From positions 4,149,001 to 4,213,000 of the forward strand of contig NZ_JAFHKM010000002.1 in NCBI RefSeq assembly GCF_016937515.1: a stretch of DNA of 64,000 nucleotides, given 5' to 3'. The translations under genes and the position numbers were made by a program. The DNA is from Cohnella algarum. Its GTDB lineage: Bacteria; Bacillota; Bacilli; Paenibacillales; Paenibacillaceae. A model generated the notes under the pieces. The model was not told the origin of the DNA. It did not search any database and worked only from the letters and a program-made list of their open reading frames with translations. Shown in pieces: positions 17,852-25,992 of this stretch. Position 1 is the first letter of the stretch. Each line of letters starts with the position of its first letter.

Positions 17852-20491
17852 ATGAAAGCTGCGGAAATCCGCGACAAATGGCTGAAATTTTTCGCATCCA
17901 AGGGGCATCACGTGGAGCCGAGCGCCTCGCTCGTGCCGCACAACGATCCGTCCCTGCTGTGGATCAACGCGGGGATGGCGCCGCTGAAAGCCTATTTCGA
18001 CGGGAGGGTGAAGCCGGAAAATCCGCGCATCGCCAACTCGCAAAAGTGCATCCGCACGAACGACATCGAGAACGTCGGCAAGACGCGCCGGCACCATACG
18101 TTTTTCGAAATGCTCGGCAATTTCTCGATCGGCGATTATTTTAAAGAAGAAGCGATCGCGTGGGCGTGGGAGTTTCTGACCGGGCCGGAATGGATCGGTT
18201 TCGCTCCGGAGCGCCTGTCGGTGACGATCCACCCGGAGGACGAAGAAGCGTTCCGCTACTGGAACGAGAAAATCGGCATCCCGGCGGAGCGCATCGTCAA
18301 GCTGGAGGACAACTTCTGGGACATTGGCGAAGGCCCTTGCGGGCCTTGCACCGAAATTTTTTACGACCGCGGCGACAAATACGGCGACCTGTCGGATCCC
18401 GAATGCTACCCCGGGGGCGAGAACGAGCGTTTCCTCGAAGTTTGGAACCTCGTGTTCTCGCAATTCAATCATAACAAGGACGGCAGCTATACGCCGCTTC
18501 CGAACAAAAACATCGATACCGGCGCAGGCCTGGAACGCTTCGCCTCGATCGTCCAGGACGTCGACTCGAACTTCGATACCGACCTGTTCCAGCCGATCAT
18601 CGGGCATGCGTCGCGCATCTCCGGCGTCGCCTACCGGGCGGGCGCGGAGACGGACGTGGCGCTCAAAGTCATCGCCGACCATATCCGCACGGTGGCGTTC
18701 GCCGTCGGCGACGGCGTTCTGCCGTCCAACGAAGGCCGCGGCTACATCATCCGCCGTTTGCTGCGCCGCGCCGTTCGCTACGGCAAGGTGCTCGGCGTGG
18801 ACCGTCCGTTCCTGTGGGAGCTGACGCCAACGGTGGGAGACGTCATGGGCTCCTACTATCCGGAAGTGGTGGAAAAGTGCGAATTCATCGAAAAGGTGAT
18901 CCGCACCGAGGAAGAGCGGTTCCACGAGACGCTGAGCGACGGCCTGGCCATTCTCGCCGACATTTGCGGCAAGGCGAAAAGCGAGGGCGTGTCGGTCATC
19001 TCCGGCTCCGACGCGTTCAAGCTTTACGACACGTACGGCTTCCCGTTCGACCTGACGGAGGACTATGCCGCCGAACAGGGAATGACGGTCGATCGCGGCG
19101 GCTTCGACGCGGCGATGGAAGAGCAGCGCGAACGCGCCCGTTCGGCCCGCCAGGAGACGGAAAGCATGAAGGTGCAGGGCGGACCGCTGTCGGACTTCAC
19201 GGAAAAAAGCGAATTCGTCGGATACGACCAGCTGACGGAGCAAGCGCGCGTCATCGCGATCGTGGCGGACGACCGTCTCGTCGATTCCGTCCGCGCGGGC
19301 GAGCAGGCGGTCGTGCTGCTTGACCGCACCCCGTTCTACGCGGAAAGCGGCGGCCAGGTGAGCGACAAGGGCACGCTCGTCGGCGAAGGCGGCGTCGTCG
19401 CGAACGTGACGGGCCTGTACAAGGCGCCGCACGGACAGCATGCTCACCTCGTGACGGTCGCTTCGGGAACGCTGAAAGCGGGCGACGCGGTAACGGCCAA
19501 CGTCGACGCGAAGGACCGCGGCGACATCGTGCGCAACCATACGGCGACGCACCTGTTGCACAAAGCGCTCAAGGAAGTGCTCGGCGTCCACGTCAACCAG
19601 GCGGGCTCGCTCGTCGAGCCGGATCGGCTGCGCTTCGATTTCTCGCATTTCGGGGCGGTGACGCCCGAAGAACTGGCGGATGTCGAACGCCGCGTCAACG
19701 AGCAAATCTGGCTGGGCACCGAGCTGGATATCGGCTACAAGCCGATCGCCGAAGCGAAGGCGATGGGCGCGATGGCGCTGTTCGGCGAGAAATACGGCGA
19801 CATCGTCCGCGTCGTCCGCGTTGGCGACTACAGCCTCGAGCTGTGCGGCGGCTGCCACGTGCGGAACACGGCGCAGATCGGCCTGTTCAAGCTGGTCAGC
19901 GAGAGCGGCATCGGTTCCGGCGTGCGCCGGATCGAGGCGCTGACCGGGCGCCATGCGTACCAATATATGGACGAACAATTGGGACTTCTGCGAGGCGCGG
20001 CTACGCTGTTGAAAACGGGCGTCGCCGACGTACCGAAGCGGATCGAGACGCTGCAGGGCGAGATCCGCCAGCTGCAGCGGGACTACGAGTCGCTGCAGGG
20101 CAAGCTGGGCCGGCTTGCGGCCGCCGATCTGGCGGCGCAAGCGGTCGACGTCGGCGGCGCGAAGCTCGTCGCCGCGCAGGTGAACGCGGAAGGCGGCATG
20201 GACGCCATCCGCGGCATCGCGGACGAGCTCAAGGCGAAGCTCGGCTCGGCCGTGGTGGTTCTTGGCGCCGCGGACGGCGACAAGGTTCAGCTTGTCGTCG
20301 CGGCAACGGCGGATTTGACCGCGAAAGGCGTGCACGCGGGCAAGCTGATCAAGGAGCTCGCGGCGATTTGCGGCGGGGGCGGCGGCGGCAAGCCGGAGCT
20401 TGCCCAAGCGGGCGGCAAGGACCCGTCGAAGCTCGGCGAGGCTCTCGCGGCGGCGGAGCGGCTTTTGCAGGCGCAGGTTGCAGGAAAATAA
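17852..20491 (+). CDS. alaS: Alanyl-tRNA synthetase
   Basis: 879 residues, standard length. The class II catalytic core starts [19 protein letters not shown], with motif [12 protein letters not shown]. The editing domain has [16 protein letters not shown] and the zinc/second-site motif CGGCHVRNT. The C-terminal glycine-rich end ([22 protein letters not shown]) is the C-Ala domain. GGAGGG precedes the ATG. No separate promoter is visible in the 33 bp upstream, so expression probably comes from the T-box promoter at 15384 through the two intervening genes. Confidence 0.97.
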   Translation: MKAAEIRDKWLKFFASKGHHVEPSASLVPHNDPSLLWINAGMAPLKAYFDGRVKPENPRIANSQKCIRTNDIENVGKTRRHHTFFEMLGNFSIGDYFKEEAIAWAWEFLTGPEWIGFAPERLSVTIHPEDEEAFRYWNEKIGIPAERIVKLEDNFWDIGEGPCGPCTEIFYDRGDKYGDLSDPECYPGGENERFLEVWNLVFSQFNHNKDGSYTPLPNKNIDTGAGLERFASIVQDVDSNFDTDLFQPIIGHASRISGVAYRAGAETDVALKVIADHIRTVAFAVGDGVLPSNEGRGYIIRRLLRRAVRYGKVLGVDRPFLWELTPTVGDVMGSYYPEVVEKCEFIEKVIRTEEERFHETLSDGLAILADICGKAKSEGVSVISGSDAFKLYDTYGFPFDLTEDYAAEQGMTVDRGGFDAAMEEQRERARSARQETESMKVQGGPLSDFTEKSEFVGYDQLTEQARVIAIVADDRLVDSVRAGEQAVVLLDRTPFYAESGGQVSDKGTLVGEGGVVANVTGLYKAPHGQHAHLVTVASGTLKAGDAVTANVDAKDRGDIVRNHTATHLLHKALKEVLGVHVNQAGSLVEPDRLRFDFSHFGAVTPEELADVERRVNEQIWLGTELDIGYKPIAEAKAMGAMALFGEKYGDIVRVVRVGDYSLELCGGCHVRNTAQIGLFKLVSESGIGSGVRRIEALTGRHAYQYMDEQLGLLRGAATLLKTGVADVPKRIETLQGEIRQLQRDYESLQGKLGRLAAADLAAQAVDVGGAKLVAAQVNAEGGMDAIRGIADELKAKLGSAVVVLGAADGDKVQLVVAATADLTAKGVHAGKLIKELAAICGGGGGGKPELAQAGGKDPSKLGEALAAAERLLQAQVAGK

Positions 20492-20506
20492 CGCAGACGT
20501 TGACAG

Positions 20507-20535
20507 ACGCACTTCCCGATTGCGGAAGTGCGTTT
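20507..20535 (+). terminator. Hairpin after alaS, weak terminator
   Basis: ACGCACTTCC (20507-20516) pairs with GGAAGTGCGT (20524-20533), followed by only TT. It could attenuate or stabilise the message rather than stop transcription fully. Confidence 0.55.
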
Positions 20536-20598
20536 GGCGCTCTGCGGATGTTGACGGCTCGCCCGGGAAAGCCGCAATTTCCTGTCCGCGCCAATTTG

Positions 20599-20607
20599 TG
20601 ATATGAT
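20599..20607 (+). promoter_or_regulatory. Possible extended -10 promoter before ireB
   Basis: TGATATGAT, an extended -10 (TGn plus TATGAT at 20602-20607), 46 bp before the ireB start. The -35 match is poor, as is usual for extended -10 promoters. Confidence 0.45.
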
Positions 20608-20653
20608 GATTGGGAATAAAGTGCTGGTCGAAGAGAAGCGAGGTGTTGAGTTG

Positions 20654-20929
20654 ATGAGCCCGTCGGACAAAAATCATCTGGACAAGACGGTCAAATTCGA
20701 CGTCGTACCCGATCCCGAAGAAGTATCGTCGAAGGATATCCTGCTGTCCGTTCACGATGCGCTGGTGGAGAAGGAATATCATCCCATCAATCAAATCGTA
20801 GGTTATCTTCTTTCCGGCGATCCCGCTTACATTCCTCGCCATAATAATGCACGCAGCCTGATTCGGAAGAAGGAACGCGACGAATTGATCGAAGAACTCG
20901 TCCGCTTCTATCTTAGCCAACACCGATAG
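20654..20929 (+). CDS. IreB family regulatory phosphoprotein (YrzL, DUF965)
   Basis: 91 residues from the ATG at 20654, with GAGGTG eight bases upstream. Family hallmarks are DKTVKFDV near the start, [38 protein letters not shown] and a C-terminal helix. IreB of Enterococcus is phosphorylated by the PASTA kinase IreK on threonines in the TVKF region, and that region is present here. The gene ends 3 bp before ruvX. Confidence 0.92.
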   Translation: MSPSDKNHLDKTVKFDVVPDPEEVSSKDILLSVHDALVEKEYHPINQIVGYLLSGDPAYIPRHNNARSLIRKKERDELIEELVRFYLSQHR

Positions 20930-20932
20930 CGC

Positions 20933-21346
20933 ATGCGGATTATGGGGCTGGACTACGGGGATAAGCGCATCGGCGTGGCGCTAAGCGATGCGTTCGGCTG
21001 GACCGCGCAAGGAGCGGAAGTGATCGAGCGGAAGAAGGATGACGATTACCTCGTACGGATTCGCGAGCTGGTTCGCGAGAACGAGGTGGAGTCGATCGTG
21101 GTCGGACTGCCGAAGAACATGAACGGCACGATCGGGCCGCGTGGCGAAATTTGCATGGCATTCGCGGAAGAACTTAGGCAGAAACTAAACGTGCCCGTCG
21201 AACTTTGGGATGAACGTTTGACCACGGTCGCTGCCGAAAGGGCTTTGCTTGAAGCGGATGTCAGCCGCAGCAAGCGCAAGCAGGTGATCGACAAGATGGC
21301 GGCGGCCATCCTGCTGCAAAATTATTTGGATTCCCGCCGGAAATGA
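20933..21346 (+). CDS. ruvX: RuvX/YqgF family Holliday junction resolvase-like protein
   Basis: 137 residues with an RNase H fold: [15 protein letters not shown] at the N-terminus, [14 protein letters not shown] and [22 protein letters not shown]. RuvX/YqgF is linked to 16S rRNA 5' end processing or to Holliday junction resolution. It sits in the conserved ireB-ruvX-DUF1292 string. Confidence 0.94.
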   Translation: MRIMGLDYGDKRIGVALSDAFGWTAQGAEVIERKKDDDYLVRIRELVRENEVESIVVGLPKNMNGTIGPRGEICMAFAEELRQKLNVPVELWDERLTTVAAERALLEADVSRSKRKQVIDKMAAAILLQNYLDSRRK

Positions 21347-21358
21347 GGGATAAACGCG

Positions 21359-21658
21359 ATGGCAAACGAATCGAACCGCGAAGAAGAAGCGGAAATTATT
21401 TATATTCCCGACGACGAGGGGAACGATGAAGCGTTCGAAGTGATCATGCGCTTCGAGCCGGACGACGGCACCGACCGCAAATACATGCTGCTCGTTCCCG
21501 CGGAGGACGTCGAGGAAGAACAGGAAGTATACGCTTTCCGCTACGAAGAAGACGACGAAGGCGAAATCAAGCTGTACCCGATCGAGGATCAGGAAGAATG
21601 GGACATGGTCGAGGAGACGTTCAATACGCTTACGGCCGAGTTCGGAGACGACAACTAG
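21359..21658 (+). CDS. DUF1292 family protein, YrzB-like
   Basis: 99 residues, very acidic (EEEAEIIYIPDDEGNDEAFEV at the N-terminus), with the family's ENxxEYxLL-like core seen here as KYMLLVPAEDVEEEQEVYAFRY and a C-terminal EEWDMVEETFNTL. Function unknown. It has the same position as yrzB in B. subtilis. A second member follows at 21695. Confidence 0.9.
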   Translation: MANESNREEEAEIIYIPDDEGNDEAFEVIMRFEPDDGTDRKYMLLVPAEDVEEEQEVYAFRYEEDDEGEIKLYPIEDQEEWDMVEETFNTLTAEFGDDN

Positions 21659-21694
21659 GGACGCAGGTTCGTCCGTTGCGGGGGAAGATGGCAA

Positions 21695-21985
21695 ATGGAC
21701 AAAAGCGTTAGCGCGGGGCCTTCGCTCCGCGGCGTTTTCGGAGAAACGATCGAGTTGGACGGCGGCGGCATATACCGGATTTTGGCGGAGCTTTCGTTAG
21801 GCGGCAATGCCTATGCGGTCCTCCAGTCCGACGCGATGAAGAAGGACGGAGAGATCGAAGTGTTCCGGGTCACGGCGAACGCGAAGGGCGAGCCGGAACT
21901 GGAAACGGTCGAGGACGACGACGAGTGGGAGTCCGTCGCCGAAGCGTACGACGATTTGCAGTTCGGCGGTGACGAGCGGCCCTGA
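21695..21985 (+). CDS. DUF1292 family protein, second copy
   Basis: 96 residues. The core YAVLQSDAMKKDGEIEVFRV and the C-terminal DDEWESVAEAYDDLQF align with the preceding protein, so the pair looks like an old tandem duplication that has diverged. The N-terminal half is less acidic. Function unknown. Confidence 0.82.
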   Translation: MDKSVSAGPSLRGVFGETIELDGGGIYRILAELSLGGNAYAVLQSDAMKKDGEIEVFRVTANAKGEPELETVEDDDEWESVAEAYDDLQFGGDERP

Positions 21986-22017
21986 AGGCAAGAAGGGACG
22001 CCGACAGAACGCAATCC

Positions 22018-22039
22018 AAAGAGCGGGCGACCGCTCTTT
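22018..22039 (+). terminator. Intrinsic terminator before mltG
   Basis: AAAGAGCGG - GCGA - CCGCTCTTTT, a 9-bp stem with tetraloop and short T-run, between the DUF1292 pair and mltG. Confidence 0.7.
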
Positions 22040-22080
22040 TGCATGATTAGATGGTTTGGTGTCGGGCAGGAGGGAAGGCA

Positions 22081-23439
22081 ATGGCCAAGGACAACGACGA
22101 TAACGCAACCGGGTGGAAATCGTTTTTTCCCGGGGAACAATGGGAAAAGCCGAGCGAGGAGCCGCCCGAACGGCCGAAGCAGGCTGCAGGCGAGCCGGAG
22201 GGTCGATTGCGGGATGCCGCCGCCGGGCCGGAGGAGGAACGGCCGCTCGATGTCGGGTATCCGCGGGAATTTCCGTCGACCGATGCCGAGCTCGGCAAGC
22301 GGAAAAAATCCGGAGACCCGGGAAATCGGCGCGCGACGGAGGCCAAGTCCGAAGGGAAAGCCCCGGAGAAGCGCCGCCGCAAGCCTCGCCCGGCCTTGTG
22401 GTCGTTTTTTATCGCGCTGGGGATCGTGCTCGTATCGGGAGGGGCGGTTCTGTTTTACATCTGGAACGGCTTGCGTCCGACCGCCGCGAAGGATCCCGTT
22501 CGCTTTACGATCGAAAGAGGGAGCAGCGCGGACGAGGTAGCCGCCGTGCTGGAAACGAACGGACTGATCCGCAACGCTTTTTTGTTCGATTACTGGCTTA
22601 AGCTGAAGGACGAAGGCTCCCGCTTTCAAGCCGGCGAATACGAAATGGCCCCCGGAAGCACGCTGGAGGAAATCGTCGCCAAGCTTAACAGCGGCGATAC
22701 GGTTGCGGCCGAGACGATTCGGTTTACGATTCCGGAAGGGTTTACGGTCGTGCAAATGGCCGACAAGCTTGCGGCGGAAGGGATCGCGGACAAGGACAAG
22801 TTTTTGGCCGCGCTGAACGATCCGTCGGCGCTGACCGGTTCCGTGTGGGTCAAGCAAATCCCGGACGACGACGATTTGCGTTATCCGCTGGAAGGCTACT
22901 TGTTCCCCGATACGTACGAACTGAAGAAGGGCAGCACGGAAATCGATATCGTCAACCGGATGCTGTCGGAGCTGGACCGGAAGCTGAACCAGCTTCCCGA
23001 AGACTGGCAAACGACGCTCGAAGAGCGAGAAATGACCGTTCACGAGCTGCTCACGCTCGCCTCCCTTATCGAACGCGAAGTGGTGCTCGACGAGGAACGG
23101 CCGATCGTGGCCAGCGTCATCGAGAACCGGATCGAAGAAAAGATGCCGCTTCAAATCGACGCGACGATTCAGTATTTGCTCGACAAACAGAAGGAAAATT
23201 TGACGGAGGCCGATTTGAAGGTCGACAGCCCTTATAATACGTACCAAAATGCCGGACTTCCGCCGGGGCCGATCGCAACGCCCGGTCTGAAATCGATCGA
23301 AGCGGTCCTGTATCCCGCGGAAACCGATTACTTTTATTACGTGACCAAAAAAGACGGCAGCAATCAGCATCTTTTCGCTTCGACGTACAGCCAGCATCTG
23401 AGAAACAAGGAGCAGAGCGAGCGAAACGTTCAACAATAG
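22081..23439 (+). CDS. mltG: Endolytic murein transglycosylase MltG (YrrL)
   Basis: 452 residues from the ATG at 22081, which follows AGGAGGG; an ATG 30 bp earlier has no site. A long basic, proline-rich cytoplasmic segment (about 100 residues) precedes one transmembrane helix (SFFIALGIVLVSGGAVLFYIW). The LysM-like and catalytic YceG domain follows, with the active glutamate in LASLIEREVVLDEE and the PYNTYQNAGLPPGPIATPG motif. It cuts nascent glycan strands at the membrane and so helps set glycan length. Confidence 0.95.
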   Translation: MAKDNDDNATGWKSFFPGEQWEKPSEEPPERPKQAAGEPEGRLRDAAAGPEEERPLDVGYPREFPSTDAELGKRKKSGDPGNRRATEAKSEGKAPEKRRRKPRPALWSFFIALGIVLVSGGAVLFYIWNGLRPTAAKDPVRFTIERGSSADEVAAVLETNGLIRNAFLFDYWLKLKDEGSRFQAGEYEMAPGSTLEEIVAKLNSGDTVAAETIRFTIPEGFTVVQMADKLAAEGIADKDKFLAALNDPSALTGSVWVKQIPDDDDLRYPLEGYLFPDTYELKKGSTEIDIVNRMLSELDRKLNQLPEDWQTTLEEREMTVHELLTLASLIEREVVLDEERPIVASVIENRIEEKMPLQIDATIQYLLDKQKENLTEADLKVDSPYNTYQNAGLPPGPIATPGLKSIEAVLYPAETDYFYYVTKKDGSNQHLFASTYSQHLRNKEQSERNVQQ

Positions 23440-23559
23440 CGGCGCGATCTGCTGGCGCAAATGACAAGCTTCATACCAAGGGCCCGGCGCACTCGATCCG
23501 TCTCCTGACAAGAGACGGCATCGGCGTCGGGTCGTCATCATTCAAGGAGGTGAGCGGCC

Positions 23560-24495
23560 ATTCTTCCAACTGTTGGGGAATTGCTCGTTTCGGCCGGATC
23601 GATCGATCAAATGAAGACCTATATTCAGGCGGGAGCGGACGCGGTGCTGATCGGCGAGGCGCGCTTCGGCATGAGATTGCCGGGAGATATCGGAGCCGAC
23701 CGGTTGAAAGAAGCGGTAGCCGCGGCTCACGGGCTCGGGGCGAAAGCGTACGTGGCGATGAACAAGCTGTTCCGAAACGAGGAGCTTGTCCATCTTCCGG
23801 AGTATGTTCGGCTTGTCGCCGACGCCGGAGCCGACGCCGTCGTTTTCGGCGATCCGGCCGTGCTGCTCAACATTCGGGATCACGCTCCGGGCATGGCGCT
23901 TCACTGGAATGCGGAGATGACGGGGACCAATTCGGCGGCTGCCGCCTATTGGGGACGCAAAGGGGCGATCCGGGCCGTCCTCGCCCGCGAGCTGAACGAA
24001 GAGGAAATCGTCGATTTCAAGCGCCAATCGGCGCTCGAGGTGCAAGTTCAGGTTCACGGGGCGACGAATATTTATTATTCCCATCGCAATTTGCTTCAAA
24101 GCTATATGGATCATCTCGGCAAAGAAGCCCGCCTGGTCGATTTGGGGGGAGACCGCGGACTTTACCTGGTCGAAGTCGAGCGTCCGGAAGAGCATTTGCC
24201 CGTGTACGAAGACAGCAACGGCACGCACGTGATGAGCTCGGACGATATTTGCCTGCTCGAGGCATTGCCCGAACTGCTGTCCGCGGGCATCGACAGCTTG
24301 TATGTCGAACCTCTGCTCAAAACGGAACGATACAATGAAACGGCGATTCGGGTTTATCGGAAAGCGATCGACGCCTGGAAAGCGGATCCCGACGGCTATG
24401 CGTTCGACGAACGGGATTTGGATGCCATACGCGAGCTGCAGCCCGCGGATCGCGAGCTCAGCTTCGGATTTTTGTACAAGGAGCAGGTTTATTGA
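23560..24495 (+). CDS. Peptidase U32 family protein, TrhP1/YrrN-like
   Basis: 311 residues if started at ATT (23560), giving (M)LPTVGELLVSAGSIDQM, in which ELLVSAG is the usual U32 opening. AAGGAGGTG lies seven bases before this ATT. The next option, TTG at 23581, has no site and cuts into the conserved strand. Unlike its partner it lacks the cysteine motif of the U32 signature. In B. subtilis YrrN and YrrO act together in prephenate-dependent hydroxylation of tRNA U34, the first step to mo5U/mcmo5U. The methyltransferase gene yrrM, normally just before it, is absent. Confidence 0.88.
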   Translation: MLPTVGELLVSAGSIDQMKTYIQAGADAVLIGEARFGMRLPGDIGADRLKEAVAAAHGLGAKAYVAMNKLFRNEELVHLPEYVRLVADAGADAVVFGDPAVLLNIRDHAPGMALHWNAEMTGTNSAAAAYWGRKGAIRAVLARELNEEEIVDFKRQSALEVQVQVHGATNIYYSHRNLLQSYMDHLGKEARLVDLGGDRGLYLVEVERPEEHLPVYEDSNGTHVMSSDDICLLEALPELLSAGIDSLYVEPLLKTERYNETAIRVYRKAIDAWKADPDGYAFDERDLDAIRELQPADRELSFGFLYKEQVY

Positions 24496-24526
24496 CCGGA
24501 AGCATCGCGCAAAGGAGGAATGAACG

Positions 24527-25789
24527 ATGAACGGCACATTGCAAGCGGTCGGCAGGACAGCGGGAAAAGGCAAACGCCATCGGCTTGCCAAGCCCGAGCT
24601 GCTGGCTCCGGCGGGCAGTTTGGAAAAGCTTAAATTCGCCGTCCGCTACGGCGCGGACGCCGTCTATATCGGCGGCCAAAAGTACGGCCTGCGTTCCAAC
24701 GCCGACAACTTCAGCATCGAAGAGATGCGGGAGGGGGTCGAATTCGCTTCCCGCTACGGGGCGAAGGTGTTCGTCGCCACAAATATATTCGCCCACCAGG
24801 AAGACTTGCCCGGAGTCGCCGATTATTTGAAGGAGCTGGAGGATGCGGGCATCGCGGCAATCATCGCGGCCGACCCCGCCATCGTCGAAACGGCGCTTCG
24901 AAAGACGCCGGGCCTGGAAGTGCATTTGAGCACCCAGCAATCGACGATGAATTGGCAGGCGGTCCGTTTTTGGAAAGAGGAAGGACTGCCGCGCGTCGTT
25001 TTGGCGCGGGAAACGACGATGGACGAAATCCGCGAGATCAAGGACCGCGTCGACATCGAGATCGAAGTTTTCATTCACGGAGCGATGTGCTCGTCCGTAT
25101 CGGGCCGCTGCGTGCTGTCCAATCACTTCACCGATCGCGACTCCAATCGGGGCGGATGCTGCCAATCGTGCCGGTGGAAGTACGATTTGCGCTCGGGCGA
25201 AGGGGCGTACGCGGAGCCGGGCGACCAGCTTTTCACGATGGGAAGCAAAGATTTGGCCATGATCGGGAATTTGCCGGACTTGATCGAAGCGGGCGTCGAC
25301 AGCTTCAAAATCGAAGGCCGGATGAAGAGCATCCACTACGTCGCTTCGGTCGTCAATGCTTATCGGCAGGCCATCGATGCTTATATGGCCGACCCGGAGG
25401 GCTATTCGCTTGCGCCCGAGTGGGTCGGCGACATCGGCAAGGCGGCGAACCGGCCGCTCAGCACCGGCTTTTTCTACAGCACGCCGGGAGCGAAAGAGCA
25501 TATTTACGAGCCGCAGGAGAAGCCGGCGCCGTACGATTTTGCCGCCGTCGTCACGGACTACAATCCTTCGACAGGAATCGCCGTCGTTCAACAGAGGAGT
25601 CCGTTCAAGCCGGGAATGGAAGTCGAATTTTTCGGCCCGGGCGGCCGCAGCTTTACCCAGAGGGTCGGAGAGATTAGCGACGATCAGGGAAATCGGTTGG
25701 ATGTCGCCCGGCATCCGCTGCAGACTATCCGGCTTAAGACGGATTTTCCGGTGGAGCCGTGGGACATTATGCGCAAAAAGATTTTGTAA
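24527..25789 (+). CDS. Peptidase U32 family protein, TrhP2/YrrO-like
   Basis: 420 residues with AAAGGAGG before the ATG. The U32 signature is complete: EVFIHGAMCSSVSGRCVLSN, then GGCCQSCRWKYDL, the cysteines that bind an iron-sulfur cluster in TrhP. A C-terminal beta-barrel-like domain begins near residue 330. Together with the gene 31 bp upstream it should form the tRNA uridine 5-hydroxylation pair. Confidence 0.93.
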   Translation: MNGTLQAVGRTAGKGKRHRLAKPELLAPAGSLEKLKFAVRYGADAVYIGGQKYGLRSNADNFSIEEMREGVEFASRYGAKVFVATNIFAHQEDLPGVADYLKELEDAGIAAIIAADPAIVETALRKTPGLEVHLSTQQSTMNWQAVRFWKEEGLPRVVLARETTMDEIREIKDRVDIEIEVFIHGAMCSSVSGRCVLSNHFTDRDSNRGGCCQSCRWKYDLRSGEGAYAEPGDQLFTMGSKDLAMIGNLPDLIEAGVDSFKIEGRMKSIHYVASVVNAYRQAIDAYMADPEGYSLAPEWVGDIGKAANRPLSTGFFYSTPGAKEHIYEPQEKPAPYDFAAVVTDYNPSTGIAVVQQRSPFKPGMEVEFFGPGGRSFTQRVGEISDDQGNRLDVARHPLQTIRLKTDFPVEPWDIMRKKIL

Positions 25790-25861
25790 CAACTTCCAAT
25801 GGAATTTGTGGAAACGAACAAAAAAAGCAAAATTGAGAAGCGAATGAGAGGATTCTAATCT

Positions 25862-25950
25862 GACTTGTCGAAAATACTCTAGTAAAGTCATTCATTGCCA
25901 TAAGGGGGCAGATGAAGAACTTACCTGAGTAGGCGGCAAGTCCTTTTTTT
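25862..25950 (+). promoter_or_regulatory. 82-nt structured RNA element with T-tract before the chemotaxis gene
   Basis: GACTTGTCG (25862-25870) pairs with CGGCAAGTC (25934-25942), directly followed by CTTTTTTT. Inside, TACTC pairs with GAGTA, GTAAAG with CTTAC, and TTCAT-GCC with GGC-ATGAA, making one long hairpin with internal loops and an ATAAGGG tip. It could be the terminator of the U32 operon or a leader regulator of the receptor gene 43 bp downstream. It does not match the cyclic-di-GMP-I riboswitch core. Confidence 0.5.
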
Positions 25951-25992
25951 GTTTTTATTTTCGTCACTATTAGCCGGAGGGTGTTACTTCAG

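Noticed and set aside
17810..20923. Long open frame of about 1037 codons on the minus strand opposite alaS
   Set aside because: Arginine- and valine-rich composition with no family motif; it is the GC-rich shadow of alaS, whose motifs are complete.
25862..25950. Cyclic-di-GMP-I riboswitch
   Set aside because: The conserved GGGCAAA and GCAAAGCC blocks and the two-helix layout are missing.
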